This document shows, piece by piece, positions 48,053 through 64,000 of a DNA stretch of 64,000 bases. The DNA comes from Laburnicola sp. R22_1 (Eukaryota; Ascomycota; Dothideomycetes; Pleosporales; Didymosphaeriaceae): assembly GCA_014281115.1 (NCBI GenBank), contig JACONQ010000003.1, positions 3,038,001-3,102,000 on the forward strand, in the 5' to 3' direction. The notes below the pieces were generated by a model. That model made no database searches, was not told where the DNA came from, and worked only from the letters and a program-made list of their open reading frames with translations. Numbering within the stretch: position 1 is the first letter of the stretch; every line of letters starts with the position of its first letter. The translations under genes and the position numbers were made by a program.

Positions 48053-48380
48053 CTCCCCCGGGGTCAATTCGTGATATTACGTGATCCTGGGCCGGCTGTT
48101 TAACCGATCCCTATATTACGTAATTGATAATTTCTTTAACAATATTTTTCGCTATAATAATAATAACGATAATTATAATAGCAACTAGTAGACTATCTAT
48201 TAACTACTATTAACAATACTATTGTGCACAACGCTAATAATAAAATTATTATTATTTTATATATATTTTGTTACTCCTACTATGTGCTAGATACTAGGTT
48301 ATAGTGCCTTCTGTTTTACTCCTCTCTATATATAGTGCGGACTTAACCTTGGTTAGAATCTCTATACAACAAAGATCTTG
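48053..48380 (+). repeat. repeat family C, 330-bp deletion derivative
   Basis: Keeps about 130 bases of the left end (CCCGGGGTCAATTCGTGATA to the AATAATAACGATAATTATAA tract) joined to about 190 bases of the right end (ACTATCTATTAACTACTATT to CAACAAAGATCTT). About 0.93 kb of interior, including the protein frame, is missing. The join falls at CAACTAG.TAGACTA. It retains more CG than the large copies. Confidence 0.8.
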
Positions 48381-49495
48381 AAGATCTTTAATATAATTTA
48401 ACTTAATAGTACTATCTATTACTATAGGGACTATAATATACTTAAATAAATTAGTAAAATAATTAGAATATATTTAGACTTTCTTACTCTAGTGCTAGAG
48501 AGGACTAAAGTAGTAAGGACCTTAAGACAGATAGAGTTTATAATACTAATCTACCTCTAAATAATATAAATAGTGTACGCCTAACTTGCTTAGGAGCAAT
48601 ATATTTAGAATAATTTAACTAGTATAGTACCTTATCTTTAATAGATATACTAGTAGGGATCTTCTCCATTTACTATTACTTTAAACCTAATAGAAATATC
48701 TTTATAATATATTTATATATTCTTACTGTTCTTTACTTTCTTAATAGCCTTATACTAAGTATTTATAAAGAACTACTAGTTTATTAATAAAGACGTTTAT
48801 AAGGTATAATAGATACTATATTTCTTTTAGGATACATATTTTATAATATCCTAAAGGTCTATCTATATTGCACTTAGATATATTAGTATTATATTTCTAA
48901 AATAGTTAAAGATGTATATAGTTTAAAATAGTCTCTAGGAGTAGTTGCCGCTTACCTATATAGTAGCTCTTATTCCTAGCCTACTTAGTAGCATTTAAAT
49001 ATAATACTAAATTATTCTAGGCATTTTCTAGTATATAACTTATAGCTTATAATAGACTAGCTATAATAATAGAATATCTCTTATATCTTGTCTAGTTCTA
49101 TATCTTTTCTAATCTACGCTCTTTAACACGTTTAGAAATTATTTACAAAATATTTAAATAGAGTAATGTATAGATAAGAAGGTTATAAAGCTCTATATAC
49201 TCTGTCTTTGTCTTTATAAATAGAAGAGCACTTATTTAACCCTAATTTAAGTCTGTATTATAGGATACTTCTAGCACAGCCTTATTAATACTATAATAGA
49301 AGTGTATCTAGTAAAAGCGTATATAGGACTAAAGCTGCTAGTGCTAGTGTCTTTTATTAAGATTTAGTTAGCTAAGTATCTTGCTAAACCCTTAAATATA
49401 TTAGGAATATATTATAGATATATTTAAACCACTTACCTTATATTTACTTTATATTTATATTAACTATAACACTATTAAACGCTATATTATATATG
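48381..49495. other. AT-rich relic DNA without gene
   Basis: No readable frame or recognised element. Starts with a palindromic AAGATCTTGAAGATCTT at the family C end. Several TTTAGAATATAT motifs. Confidence 0.4.
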
Positions 49496-50237
49496 TGTGG
49501 CGTTAAATTAACTACTTAGGGATAGCACGACAAAGGCTTTCATCTTAAATAACATGATAAAAAAAAATAGAGCCCTCTGCTTAGTAATTAAAAAGAGCCT
49601 AAAAAAGGTAATTACCAAAAAAAGCGCATTTAAAATGCTAAGTAAGCTTGGTGGTCTTGGCGCGCACAGCTCCTATATGCAAAGTTAATTTATAAAGAGG
49701 CCATAGTTAGAACTTTAGAAGAGAAATAAAAGGCTTTAGCGCAGCTACGCTATAAGTCCTATCTATCCTCTACTATTTTAACTATTATAAACTGCCATCT
49801 AGATTGTTATAAATAACACAAGTTAATAGTTAGTATTTACTATATTAATAGGTATATACTACTATGCTTATAATAGTGGGATAAGAGTAATATATACTAG
49901 ATACACTATTACTCTATTGCTATATTAAAGTTATCCTTAATAAATCTCCTTCTATTACTATTTCTTTACGCTCTGCTATCTATTTAGACATTAAAGTTAC
50001 TTTTAAAAAAGTACTCGCTATTGCTAAAAAGTACACGCTAAAAATTCGCGCTACTACTGTTAAAGAGGCCATTAAAGTAATCACGCTAGAGTTTTATTTT
50101 GTCTATTAGATACGTATCTAGCGCAAGGGGCGGGTATACTTAACTATTTGCAAGGCAGTCCTAGTATACTAGTTAGATTAATAGCTTATTTAGTTCGCAA
50201 AGAACTATAAGGTTAAATTTCCGCTCTAGTGGATATA

Positions 50238-51222
50238 TGTTAAAACTATATTAGTAAGCAAAATAAATAATAAAATAACATGTTAGAATTTCGCTGTTAT
50301 AATAAAAGATAAATAGATAAATAACTATAAGCTACCTAAAAATAAACTAAAATAGTCGTTCCGACAATAAGTTGCAATTAAAGCCAAAGTTAACTTTAAG
50401 TAACGCACAAAAAGTTTACTAAAAGATAATTGTGAGAAATCTAATATTATATGTATTAAAACTAAAACCAAAATATAATATAAAACTAACCTAATAAATA
50501 TTATAAAATACGCTATCGTAATATAAATAAGCTCGTAATTAATTTTTCTAAATCAATAACTTTTGACAAACTTGTCGCAATTAAGCGCTTTAACAATTTT
50601 GGCAATTGCTAAAAAGAATATACTAAACAAGGCAATATTACATATATTAAATTACTTATTACTAAAAACAAAATATAATATATAAAAGACTTGTTTTATA
50701 ATATAAAATACATTAGCGTATAATAAACTAAGGAGTAATAAATTATGCTAAAATAAGGCGTTTATTGTTAACGTCACAACTAAGCAATAGTAAAACAAAG
50801 TTTGCAATAGCTCGTATATAAAACACTAGTTTGTATATAAAACACTAGTTTGTATATAAAACACTAGTTTGTATATAAAACACTAGTTTGTATATAAAAC
50901 ACTAGTTTGTATATAAAATACTAGTTTGCATATAAAACACTAGTTTGCATATAATAGCTTACATATAAAACACTAGTCTGTATATAAAATAATAGCTCGT
51001 ATATAAAACACTATTGTATATAAAACACTAGTTTAAATATTAGTTTAAAACACTAGCACGCATAAAAGTTAAAGGCATAATTAAACTATACAAAACTAAG
51101 TGTTTATTAGTCTAAATTATTTTGTATATAGATTGCTAGGTAGCCAGTTTATTAAAAAAAAAATCAACTAGTTTAATAATACCAACTCGATCACCTTCTT
51201 ATCTATTTATCCACTTTTCACA
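50238..51222 (+). repeat. 5' LTR of copia element 2
   Basis: 985 bp, TGTTAAAAC...TTTTCACA. Contains seven tandem 19-bp units TGTATATAAAACACTAGTT at about 50.81-50.95 kb and further degenerate units to about 51.05 kb. Each has a TATATAAAA string fitting a TATA box. Confidence 0.93.
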
Positions 51223-51245
51223 GGTTATGAGCCCGGCGCTCTAAC
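51223..51245 (+). other. primer-binding site of copia element 2
   Basis: GGTTATGAGCCCGGCGCTC abuts the LTR. Its complement has a CTCATAA anticodon loop between stems, then GAGC of a D stem: the 5' half of a methionine-type tRNA with anticodon CAT. Confidence 0.8.
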
Positions 51246-52487
51246 AATTTTTATTATTTATTATTATCTACCTTTTAGCTTACTAAGCTATTCTTCTATC
51301 AATTTTTCGATATATACCTCATTTTTCTCAGAATTCCTTTGAGATTCTGATTCTTTTATGCTAGCTGGTCTAGTCCTTTTAGCTTACTAAGCTATCTTGG
51401 CAAAATCGATATTTTGACCAATACCTTATTTTTCTCAGGATTTTCTGAGCTCTTTTACTAGCTGGACTAGTTCATTATCTTTTTAGGCAATTTTGACAAG
51501 CCTTATCAATTTTTCAATAAATACCTCATTTTTCTCAGATTTCTGAGCTCTTTTTGGCCTATCAATCTCATTTACAATGAGTTCTAAGATTTTTTCTATC
51601 TCTAAGCAGGAGATGCTTAAGGGTATTTCCAACTATGAGATGTGGAAGCCTAGGGCTATTTCTATTCTTATAATAGAAAATTGTATGGCTGCAATTTAGA
51701 GTGGTGATAATATTGCAATTAATTCAGTGTCGAAAGATATTAATTTAAAAGCACAATCAATTATTACTTTGTTAGTTAAAGATGGTCCTTTACAGCATAT
51801 TAAGGATTTATCTACAGCCAATAAGATGTGGATTTGTTTGGGGAATCTTTATTCTCCTAAAGGTTACTATTCTGAATTTCTTCTTTTAAAGGAGTTATTT
51901 AATAGTACCTTGTTAGATTTTGATTAAATGGAGGAGTACCTCAATAAAATTAAATATTTAACAACAAATCTTGACTATAAGTCAATTAAAATACCCAAAC
52001 AGGTTAGTGTGGCCTGGGTGTTAAACAATTTAACTCCTAATTATGAGGGGTTTGTTACTTCAGTAACTCAATTATTTCGGGATGATTCTTCAAAGATTAA
52101 TCTAGAGAATTTATTCTCTAATTTAATTGATGAAAGTCGTCGTCAGACGCACTTGGATAGTGATAAAACTAAGATTTTATATACTAAATTCCAGAATCAA
52201 CACAAAGTTATAAAGTCTAAACGATTTTGTAATAAGTGTAAAACAAATACCCACTTTACTAATAAGTGTTAGTATTTACATCCTGAAAATAAACCTAAAT
52301 GGTTTAAAACAAATCACGATTTCAAATCTGAAAAAGATGAAAAAATAGATAAAAATCTATTAAATCGTGAATCCGAATGTCCATCAGATCGACTAGATCG
52401 AAAGCTGTTAGATAAAATGGCTGAGTCATCTGAACCAATGGAAATTGAAAAGGTATTATTAACTACCCTAAATAAAAAACAAACTAA

Positions 52488-55967
<3,480 letters not shown>

Positions 55968-56034
55968 AAGAGTTAAAACTATAGTAGTAATAAGCAAAAT
56001 ATCCTAAATAAAGTATATATTGCTTACGGGGACG

Positions 56035-57000
56035 TGTTAAAACTATATTAGTAAGCAAAATAAATAATAAAATAACATGTTAGAATTTCGCTGTTATAAT
56101 AAAAGATAAATAGATAAATAACTATAAGCTACCTAAAAATAAACTAAAATAGTCGTTCCGATAATAAGTTGTAATTAAAGCCAAAGTCAACTTTAAGTAA
56201 CGCACAAAAAGTTTACTAAAAGATAATTGTAAGAAATCCAATATTATATGTATTAAAACTAAAACCAAAATATAATATAAAACTAACCTAATAAATATTA
56301 TAAAATACGCTATCGTAATATAAATAAGCTCGTAATTAATTTTTCTAAATCAATAACTTTTGACAAACTTGTCGCAATTAAGCGCTTTAACAATTTTAAG
56401 CAATTGCTAAAAAGAATATACTAAACAAGGCAATATTATATGTATTAAATTACTTATTACTAAAAACAAAATATAACATATAAAAGACTTATTTTATAAT
56501 ATAAAATATATTAGCGTATAATAAACTAAGGAGTAATAAATTATGCTAAAATAAGGCGTTTATTATTAACGTCACAACTAAGCAATAGTAAAACAAAGTT
56601 TGTAATAGCTCGCATATAAAACACTAGTTTGTATATAAAACACTAGTTTGTATATAAAACACTAGTTTGTATATAAAACACTAGTTTGCATATAAAACAC
56701 TAGTTTGCATATAAAACACTAGTTTGCATATAATAGCTTGTATATAAAACACTAGTCTGTATATAAAATAATAGCTCGCATATAAAACACTATTGCATAT
56801 AAAACACTAGTTCAAACATTAGTTTAAAATACTAGCACGCATAAAAGTTAAAGGCATAATTAAACTATATAAAACTAAGTGTTCGTTAGTCTAAATTATT
56901 TTGTATATAGATTGCTAGGTAGCCAGTTTATTAAAAAAAAATCAACCAGTTTAACAATACCAACTCGATCACCTTCTTATCTATTTATCTACTTTTCACA
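56035..57000 (+). repeat. 3' LTR of copia element 2
   Basis: 966 bp, same ends as the 5' LTR, with six instead of seven perfect-register 19-bp units. Other differences are a few transitions and two single-base indels that cancel. Confidence 0.93.
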
Positions 57001-57421
57001 ATATAATTACTCCTTATTAGTAATAGAATCTAGCAGGGGATATAAAAGAAGGATAATAAGGTCTTTATTAATAAGCTTTATTGTGGTAAGAGCGTCGCGT
57101 GGATCTATAAGATTCTTCTAGTTGTTATTACTATCAAGTCGGCTTATCTAGCGCGCGAGCGCAAATAACTAATACTAGTAGTGGCAATAAGCCAGATGTG
57201 CTATATACACTGTAAGTAAATCTTGTATAGGTTGAAAGCTTATAGAGTGTAGGCAAGGTGCAAGTAAGTTTAAAGTTTAAACTATTATCGCGTTATTAGA
57301 TATTTAAGATTAGTTTTTAATTAGAATTAGGTACCGTATATAGTATATAATAATCTTTCATCTTAATCTACTTTAAACTTAAACTAAAAAAAAGGTTAAA
57401 AAAGGTGTTTGGCAAGCCGAC

Positions 57422-58636
57422 CTCTATTATATTATGTATATATCTTTACTAAAATAGCTTACTTACTTACTTACTAAATTATATAAAGAACCCTAGTAGA
57501 CTATCTCTATATACCTTTAGTAATTTAGCATTAGTATTAATTCTACTAAGTATAATAACTTTAACACGTTAGGAACTTGTTTACAAACTATTTAAAGAGA
57601 ATTTATACATTTATTATATAGTTTATAGAATATAGTAAGTATAATCTTACAGTAGCTCTTTTTAAGCCTCTTATATAATATATCTATTTAAAATGTTTTT
57701 TAGATAAAGAGAATCTTTACCTACTAGTTATAGAAATAAATAATATAATTACTAGAGATAGAAATTGTTATTTTACGTATATATGCCTAAAGCTATTAGA
57801 AACTAGTTAAGAACGTATTTAGAGAAATATACAAAAGTGAGGTTTAAAAGGTATTTTATACGCTACTTATATATTATACTACTTATACAAACTTATATAA
57901 AAAAGTAGCTAGCTTTTTTATACTTAATAATTTGCTAAATTCTATTCTTATTTGTAAATACAGCGTTAAGATTTTTAAAATATACAATGCTATATAATTA
58001 GAGGAAAGCCTTTAACTAGGGCTAGTTAAGAAACTTAGCTAACTATATTAGAAAGATATTCTCAATATATTTTAAACATATTTAAAGAAACGTATATTAT
58101 GTTAGTGTAGGCGTTAGTATTAGATAGAGGACTTTATAGGTATCTTTTAGCTAACTAGGTATTATACTATATAGTAGTAGTAGAATATATAGATGTAATC
58201 TATATAATATAAAATATAATATAGTAATATTATTAAATTATTTAGAACTAGAATATAAAACTCTATATTATACTCTTTCTTAACTAGCTGTCCTTAACCC
58301 TAAGTATAGTTAACCCCTTAAATATATTTAGAATATATTAAGAATATATTTAGAGAACGGACTATAAGTTGTTAGATAGGCGCTTTAGGGCTATACTATA
58401 TTATAGAACTATAATAGGGGCAGTAGGCTATTATTAAATAGCTCCTATAAGTGCTTCACGTCTGCCTTTTTAAGCACTTTTAATAGAAATAGTTCTCTAT
58501 ACGGCGTCTAGTCTAGCTCTAATAGCTAACTACCTAGAAGTAGGTATCTGTTATTTTCTATATTTATTAGTACTTTAGTTTAAATATATTATAAAGATAT
58601 CTAGAATCTATTTAGAATCTATTTATACCTAGTATA
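57422..58636. other. AT-rich relic DNA without gene
   Basis: Between two family A copies in opposite orientation. No readable frame. TTTAGAATATAT motifs near 58.05 and 58.33 kb. Confidence 0.4.
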
Positions 58637-59770
58637 GTCGGCTTGCCAAATGCCTTTTTTAACCTTTTTTTAGAGTAAGGTTAAAGTAGATTAAAATAGA
58701 AGGTTATTATGTACTACTATATACAGCACCTAATTCTAATTAAAAACTAATCTTAAATACTACTTAATAACGTAATAATAGTTTAAACTTACTTGCACTT
58801 TCTAATACCTATAAGCTTCTAATTCTAACATAAGATTTACTTACGCTATATATAGCCTACCTAGATTATTGCTACTAATATTACTATTATTAACTATTTA
58901 CGCTCGCACGCTACTTACGCAGCGTACTTACTTAGATAAGCTAACGTGGTAGTAGCTATAACTATAGCTAAGAGAATCTTGCAGATCTATACAACGCTTT
59001 TACTACACTAGAGCTTGTTAATAAAGACTTTATTATTCTCTTATATCTTCTACTAAAGAATTCTAGTACTAATATAAAGTGATTGCATCTACTAAGGTAG
59101 AAATATAGTCTTACTATTTTTTATAAACTAGACTAGCTGCTAGCCTAACTAGTATATAAGAATAGCCTTATAAATAGTTAAGTATATTTATTTATCGTGC
59201 TAAATACGCTTATAAATAAAATAGAACTCTAGCATAGTTATTATTTAGGTAATAGTTATGCAGAACTTTAGCGTATACTTTTTAGTATTAGTAAGTACTA
59301 TAGTGTTAGCAAGGCCGCTATTAATACCTAAGTAGATAGTAGGGCGTAGAGAGACAGTAGGAATTTTGTTAAAGACAACCTTAATATAGTAATAGAGTAA
59401 TAGTGTATCTAGTATATATTATCCTTATTTTACTTATAAGAAATAGTATGTACCTATTAACATAACTTGTATTATTTATAATAATTAGAATAGTGAAGGA
59501 GAAGAAAAGATAACTATAGTGTGGCGATGCTAAAGCTATTTTATTCCTCGCTTACTAAAGTTCTAAGTAGTCTCTTTATAAAAATTTTGCTTATAGGAGT
59601 CTCGCGCCAAGACCACTAAGCTCGCTTAGTAGTTTAAATATAGTTTTTTTATAATTACCTTTTTTATGCTCTTTTTAATTACTAAGTTGGGGGCTTTGCT
59701 TTTTTATTATATTATTAAAGATGAAAGCCTTTGTTATCCTACTTCTAGGTAGATTTAATTAACGCTATAT
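58637..59770 (-). repeat. repeat family A, inverted copy
   Basis: Begins GTCGGCTTGCCAAATGCC, the reversed end of the family, and reaches the reversed first module (CTTTGTTATCCTACTTCTAGG) near 59.75 kb. The most complete inverted copy. Confidence 0.8.
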
Positions 59771-59950
59771 ATCTAGTATAGGCGCTTTAGATACAATATA
59801 TATATTACTTTTTATAGATTATAGTAATTCTTTTATATAAATCTTTGCTATACGCTTGTATAATAAGCTATAGCTTCTTATTTTTTATTTCTTCTTACTA
59901 CTATAATAGCCTTTTAAGTTTGTTAAATATTCTTATAAAGTGCTAAGACT
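59771..59950. other. AT-rich spacer
   Basis: Nothing recognised. Confidence 0.3.
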
Positions 59951-62900
59951 CTTCCCTAGGGTTAATCTATAATATTACGTAATCCTAGGTCGGCTATTTA
60001 ACTAACCACTATGTTATGTAATTAATAATTTCTTTAATAATATTTTTTATAGCAATAATAATAACAATAATTATAATAGTAACTAACCTAACTATTTTAT
60101 TACTCTCCTATAATAGATTTTCCCTCGCAACTAGCGAGCTATATACCACTCCCTAGGACCTCGCCGCCGTCGCCTATCTTCTTTGTGCTTCTGCTACCGC
60201 TGCTGCTTACCCTTACTCTTATTACTTTTAGTCCCCTATATTAACTACGCCCTAGATAATTACTACTACTTTAATAAGCTTTTTACACTATAGCTGCACT
60301 TTTAAACTCTTATAGTTTTTAAGAAACTACTACTTATTATCTAGTATCTGCCCTATACCTTTACTTTACTAGTTCTTATCTTTAAGCTTCTTTAGTAACG
60401 CTTTTACTTTATCCTATTATTATAGTATAAACGCCTAATTTAATTCTTTATTTAAGTACTAAAGAAGTGCTTTGTACTCTAGGATCTAAAGTTATAAAAC
60501 TAGCTAATAGGGCCTAAATAGCTAGAGCTAGGTATTATTAAAAATATTAAAATTAAGAGACTTCTTTAATAACCCTGCTTGCTATATGAGATTACTAAAT
60601 TTCTAGAGATTGTTCTTAACTTTACCTAGCTAATTCTTTATATACTCTTAGAACTTTACTATAGCTATACTACACTATATAAAAGAAGTAGTATAGTTAG
60701 GCTACTAGAATATTATTATGTTACTAGATATAATAGATAAAAAACTAGATTTAAAAGATAATAGTAACGTACTTTGTACTCGAGTCGATTATTCTATTAA
60801 GTTAATTACTTTGCTAAGACTCTACCAAAACGTACGATTAGCAATAGTACAACGCGATGCCTTAACCACATAATAAACCACTAGCGTTAAAAGAAACGCG
60901 TATACAGCTTGCGATCTAGGCTATTAAACAAGACGCAACACTCTCTTAGCGACGCGCTATAGCCCTCTATAATGTCTCTTAAAGTATACTTAGCAACTAA
61001 CGCGCTAGAAAAATATTTAGACGCAACTGCGCACCCAACAAAATAAGACATACTATAAGAGAGGAGCAGGTGATTGTGCAGTATATACTTAATCTAGACG
61101 CGCAAGAATTTTCGCTCCGGCTTAATGCTATAAAAGATATGGCCGATTCTTTACTAGCTGCACGCCACTACAAGCTAGTTGGCTAGAGATAGCCTTATAA
61201 CTTTGTTAAGCGCTAGCTAAAGCTTTAAGTTAAGTTTAATCGAAAGTACAACTACAAAAGAGCTCTCTAGAAGGATTATAAGGTAATATAAGGCTGGTTT
61301 CGGCTTGTGGAGAATATAAAGGCCAAGTATAGTATCCTAAATAAGGATACCTATAATTTTAACAAGTCTGGCTTTATAATGGGCATAATATTAACTAGAG
61401 TAGTAGTTATAGGCTCTAAGTGTTAAGAACGGCCAAAGGAGATGTAGTAGGGCAATAGGGAGTGGATAATAGTTATCTAAGGCATTAACGCAATGGGGTG
61501 GTGGATTCTCACCCTTTATTATCTTTGGGGGCAAGCACTACCTCTCTACCTAGTATAAGGAGAAGGATCTACCTTATAATTAGGTTATTGCAGTCTCTAA
61601 GAACGGCTAGATAACAAATAAGCTTAGTCTGTAATAGCTAAAGCACTTTAATAAGTATACAAAGAGGCATACTACTAGTAGAGTATGTTTGCTTATTATT
61701 AATAGCCACAAAAGTTATAACTCGCTTAAATTTCAGAATTACTATAAAAAGAGTAATATTATTACTCTCTATATGCCTTCACATTTATTGTACCTCTTGT
61801 AGCCACTTAACGTGGGTTGTTTTGCGCCGTTAAAGAAGGTGTATAAGCGCTAAGCTAAGAATCTAATACTTAACCACATTACACACATTACTAAAATTAA
61901 GTTTCTATCTTGCTTTATTGCTACTTTTAAGGCTTTAATTACTGAAAGTAATATTAAAGAAGGCTTTTAAGATGCTAACCTAGTGTCCTACAACCTAGAA
62001 GTTATAATATCGCAACTTAACGTCTACCTGCGTACGCCTTTACTTTGTACTATTCGCAATAGTATATAGGAGTTATAAACTTCGCAAAATAGTATAGAAC
62101 TTAGGTTGCAATTAATACTAGTTAAGCAGAGAATTTAAAAGCATATAGATAGTTCCCTAACTTATATAGTTAAGGCGGTGGAGAAGCTCGTTAAAGACGC
62201 TAAGCTAATAGGGCATTCTTTAGTGTTAATGACCAAACGCAACGCCAAACTTTAAGCTACTAATAAGGCCGCCATACAACATAAATTGCATAAAAGAAAG
62301 CGAGTATAGTGTAAAGGAGTCCTTATAGCTAAAGAGGGCTAGTGGCTAGCCACTCTAAAGGAGTTTGGAGCGCGCAGTAATAGGCAAAAGGCGAAGAAGA
62401 GGGTGCGCGCTAATAGAGGCAAATCTGCTTAACAGCGCTATGGACGCTGCGGCAAGTCTAGGCATAATAAAACAACCTGTAGGCAGCCTATAAAAGTAGA
62501 TTCTAAATAGATTAGCCTATTTAGACTATTAAAAATAGTTTGTGTTAACTCTATACTATTATAAATACTATAGAACTTAGTAGGGTCTTGGCAAAGTAAT
62601 TTAACTTAATGGAATAATTAACTCGAGTGTAAAGTACGTTAGTAGTTATGTATTAAAGATAAAGATTTAGTATACTAGGCGTTACTAATATTATAAGAGA
62701 CTTATACACTATATATATAGCAAACTATAATTATAACTCTACGCTCTACTATAGCTCTCTAATAGTTTACTAGTTAAGAGATAAATATAACCTAGTTATA
62801 CTAGATAGTAGACTATTTATTAACTACTATTAAGAATACTGTTATATAAAATGTTAATAATAAAATTAGTATTATTTTATATCTATTTTATTACTACTAT

Positions 62901-63000
62901 TATATGCTAGGTACTAGATTATAATGCCTTCTATTTTACCCTCTCTATATATAGTGCGAACCTAACCTTAGTTAGAATTTTCACATAATAAAGATTTTTA
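59951..63000 (-). repeat. repeat family C, copy split by pogo copy 2
   Basis: 59951-60766 and 62640-63000 are successive parts of family C, which is continuous at 41.7-42.97 kb. More RIP-altered than that copy: most of its Gln/Trp codons are stops and the GCCGCC runs are eroded. Confidence 0.8.
60767..62639 (+). mobile_element. pogo/Fot1-like DNA transposon, copy 2
   Basis: 1873 bp, the same length as copy 1. Inverted ends start ACGTACTTTGTACTCGAGT / ACGTACTTTACACTCGAGT and reach TTTGCcAAGACyC, flanked by TA. The transposase frame is recognisable (for example FNKSGFIMGIILT near 61.36 kb, where the first catalytic Asp is now Asn, and ITLYMPSHLLYLL near 61.78 kb) but has more stops than copy 1. 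Inactive. Confidence 0.88.
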
Positions 63001-64000
63001 ATAAAGCGCTAAGGTTACCTTAGTGTATAAATATCTTTATAGTTTATTTTAAAAGTATTTATAGTGCTTTATATCTATATATATACTTTAATTTCTATAC
63101 TATACTATTAAGAAAAGGCAAGGTGGCTTTACTAGTAGAGTATGACTTTTTCTTTAAATATTAGATTTTAAATATATTTAAGCACTTACTAATAACGCCT
63201 AGTCTAGTAGCTATTCTTTAGTAGATTATACACTACCTACTAGCTGCGCTATACTTATAATATATATAAATCTCCTTTATATACTTTAGAGTATATTAGT
63301 AATAGAGAAGTCTAGATTAATTTTAATATATATAATATAGAACTTAGCTTTTTACTAGAGCTTTTGGTATAAAAGATGCAGGTATTTATATAAATATATT
63401 ATAAATATATTTAGAATATAATTATATAGTAGATATACGTTAGCTAGCTGCTTAACTTTGTTATTAGATTCTAGATTGTAATCTAAGTTAATATATAGGT
63501 CTACACCTAGCTTCTATATTAGATTATAGGGAGCATCTAATAGTTTACGTTATAGTATTAGATTATATATAGAGTCTATTTTTAAATAGGTTTAGAATAA
63601 CTTAATAAAATATTTAGAATAAGTTTAAGAAAAAGAGAGTTAATCTAAGCTAATACTAAAAATTTTCACTGCCTATTTTAGTAAGGTAGGCTAAGTTATT
63701 ATAAGGCAGTATTAGGCGACGCTAAAAGCACTATTAGGTAAGCTATCTCCTACTTTATTTGCGCTATTAAGTCTTATAATACTTAAAATTTTCTAAAGAC
63801 AATGTAATGAAGATGTACCTTATTAGCATCTTATTTACGTTGATACTATTCTATTTATATTTCGCCTATTATTTATAATATTATAGTCTCTAAAATAAGC
63901 CTCTCTATAGTTTGCCCTCTACTTCGCCTTCGCTTATAAGTTAATAATATTCTTAACTAGGCATAGCTTATCTAACTATTCCTTATATACGCTACCTCTA
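63001..64000. other. AT-rich relic DNA without gene
   Basis: RIP-like composition to the window edge. TTTAGAATATA motifs near 63.17, 63.41 and 63.61 kb. No frame and no recognised element. Confidence 0.4.

Overview
The window looks like a piece of a filamentous ascomycete (Pezizomycotina) genome. Short gene islands of balanced base composition sit in long, very AT-rich tracts. In the tracts the dinucleotides CA and TG are almost absent while CG, CT and AG persist, and old coding frames are broken mainly by TAA/TAG where CAA, CAG or TGG would be expected. That is the footprint of repeat-induced point mutation (RIP). Genes in the islands have short fungal introns, and a lone 5S rRNA gene is present. 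The species cannot be named from this sequence.

Layout. 1-640: low-copy edge with at most a partial exon. 0.64-12.1 kb: repeats, including a complete but dead Ty1/copia element (3493-9133, 170-bp LTRs, target duplication AGCTA) and a pogo/Fot1-like DNA transposon (9600-11472) nested in another repeat. 12.17-16.34 kb: gene island with a LaeA-like methyltransferase gene (minus, nine exons, one frameshift) divergent from an intact three-exon cytochrome P450 (plus). 16.5-25.9 kb: a roughly 7.6-kb unit with arms of about 1.2 kb in inverted orientation, minisatellites and a family C repeat. 25.98-30.44 kb: second island with a 5S rRNA gene, a phosphotransferase pseudogene and an F-box protein gene. 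30.9-31.6 kb: about 60 copies of an 11-bp unit. 31.6-49.5 kb: repeats, including a Tc1 transposon whose spliced transposase appears intact (about 37.9-39.5 kb) beside a second pogo-like relic. 49.5-57.4 kb: a family A repeat split by a young copia element (50238-57000, target duplication ATATA). 57.4-64 kb: more relics, including a family C copy split by a second 1873-bp pogo copy.

Three repeat families recur and are named here for convenience: A (about 1.1 kb, at least six copies), B (about 1.1 kb, two main copies) and C (about 1.26 kb, four copies, one a 0.33-kb deletion derivative). The nesting gives relative dates: copia-2 is younger than its A host, the pogo copies are younger than the A and C copies they split, and a roughly 225-bp A module at 22.8-23.0 kb is younger than the A copy it sits in.

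Working genes: the P450 and the F-box gene look intact, and the 5S gene keeps its folding potential. The methyltransferase/P450 pair resembles the edge or remnant of a secondary-metabolism locus, but no backbone synthase is visible. The most unusual items are the intact-looking Tc1 gene, the -1 frame relation at the copia-2 gag-pol junction, the TATA-bearing tandem repeats in its LTRs, the long unrecognised frame hidden in family C, and the large inverted-arm unit.
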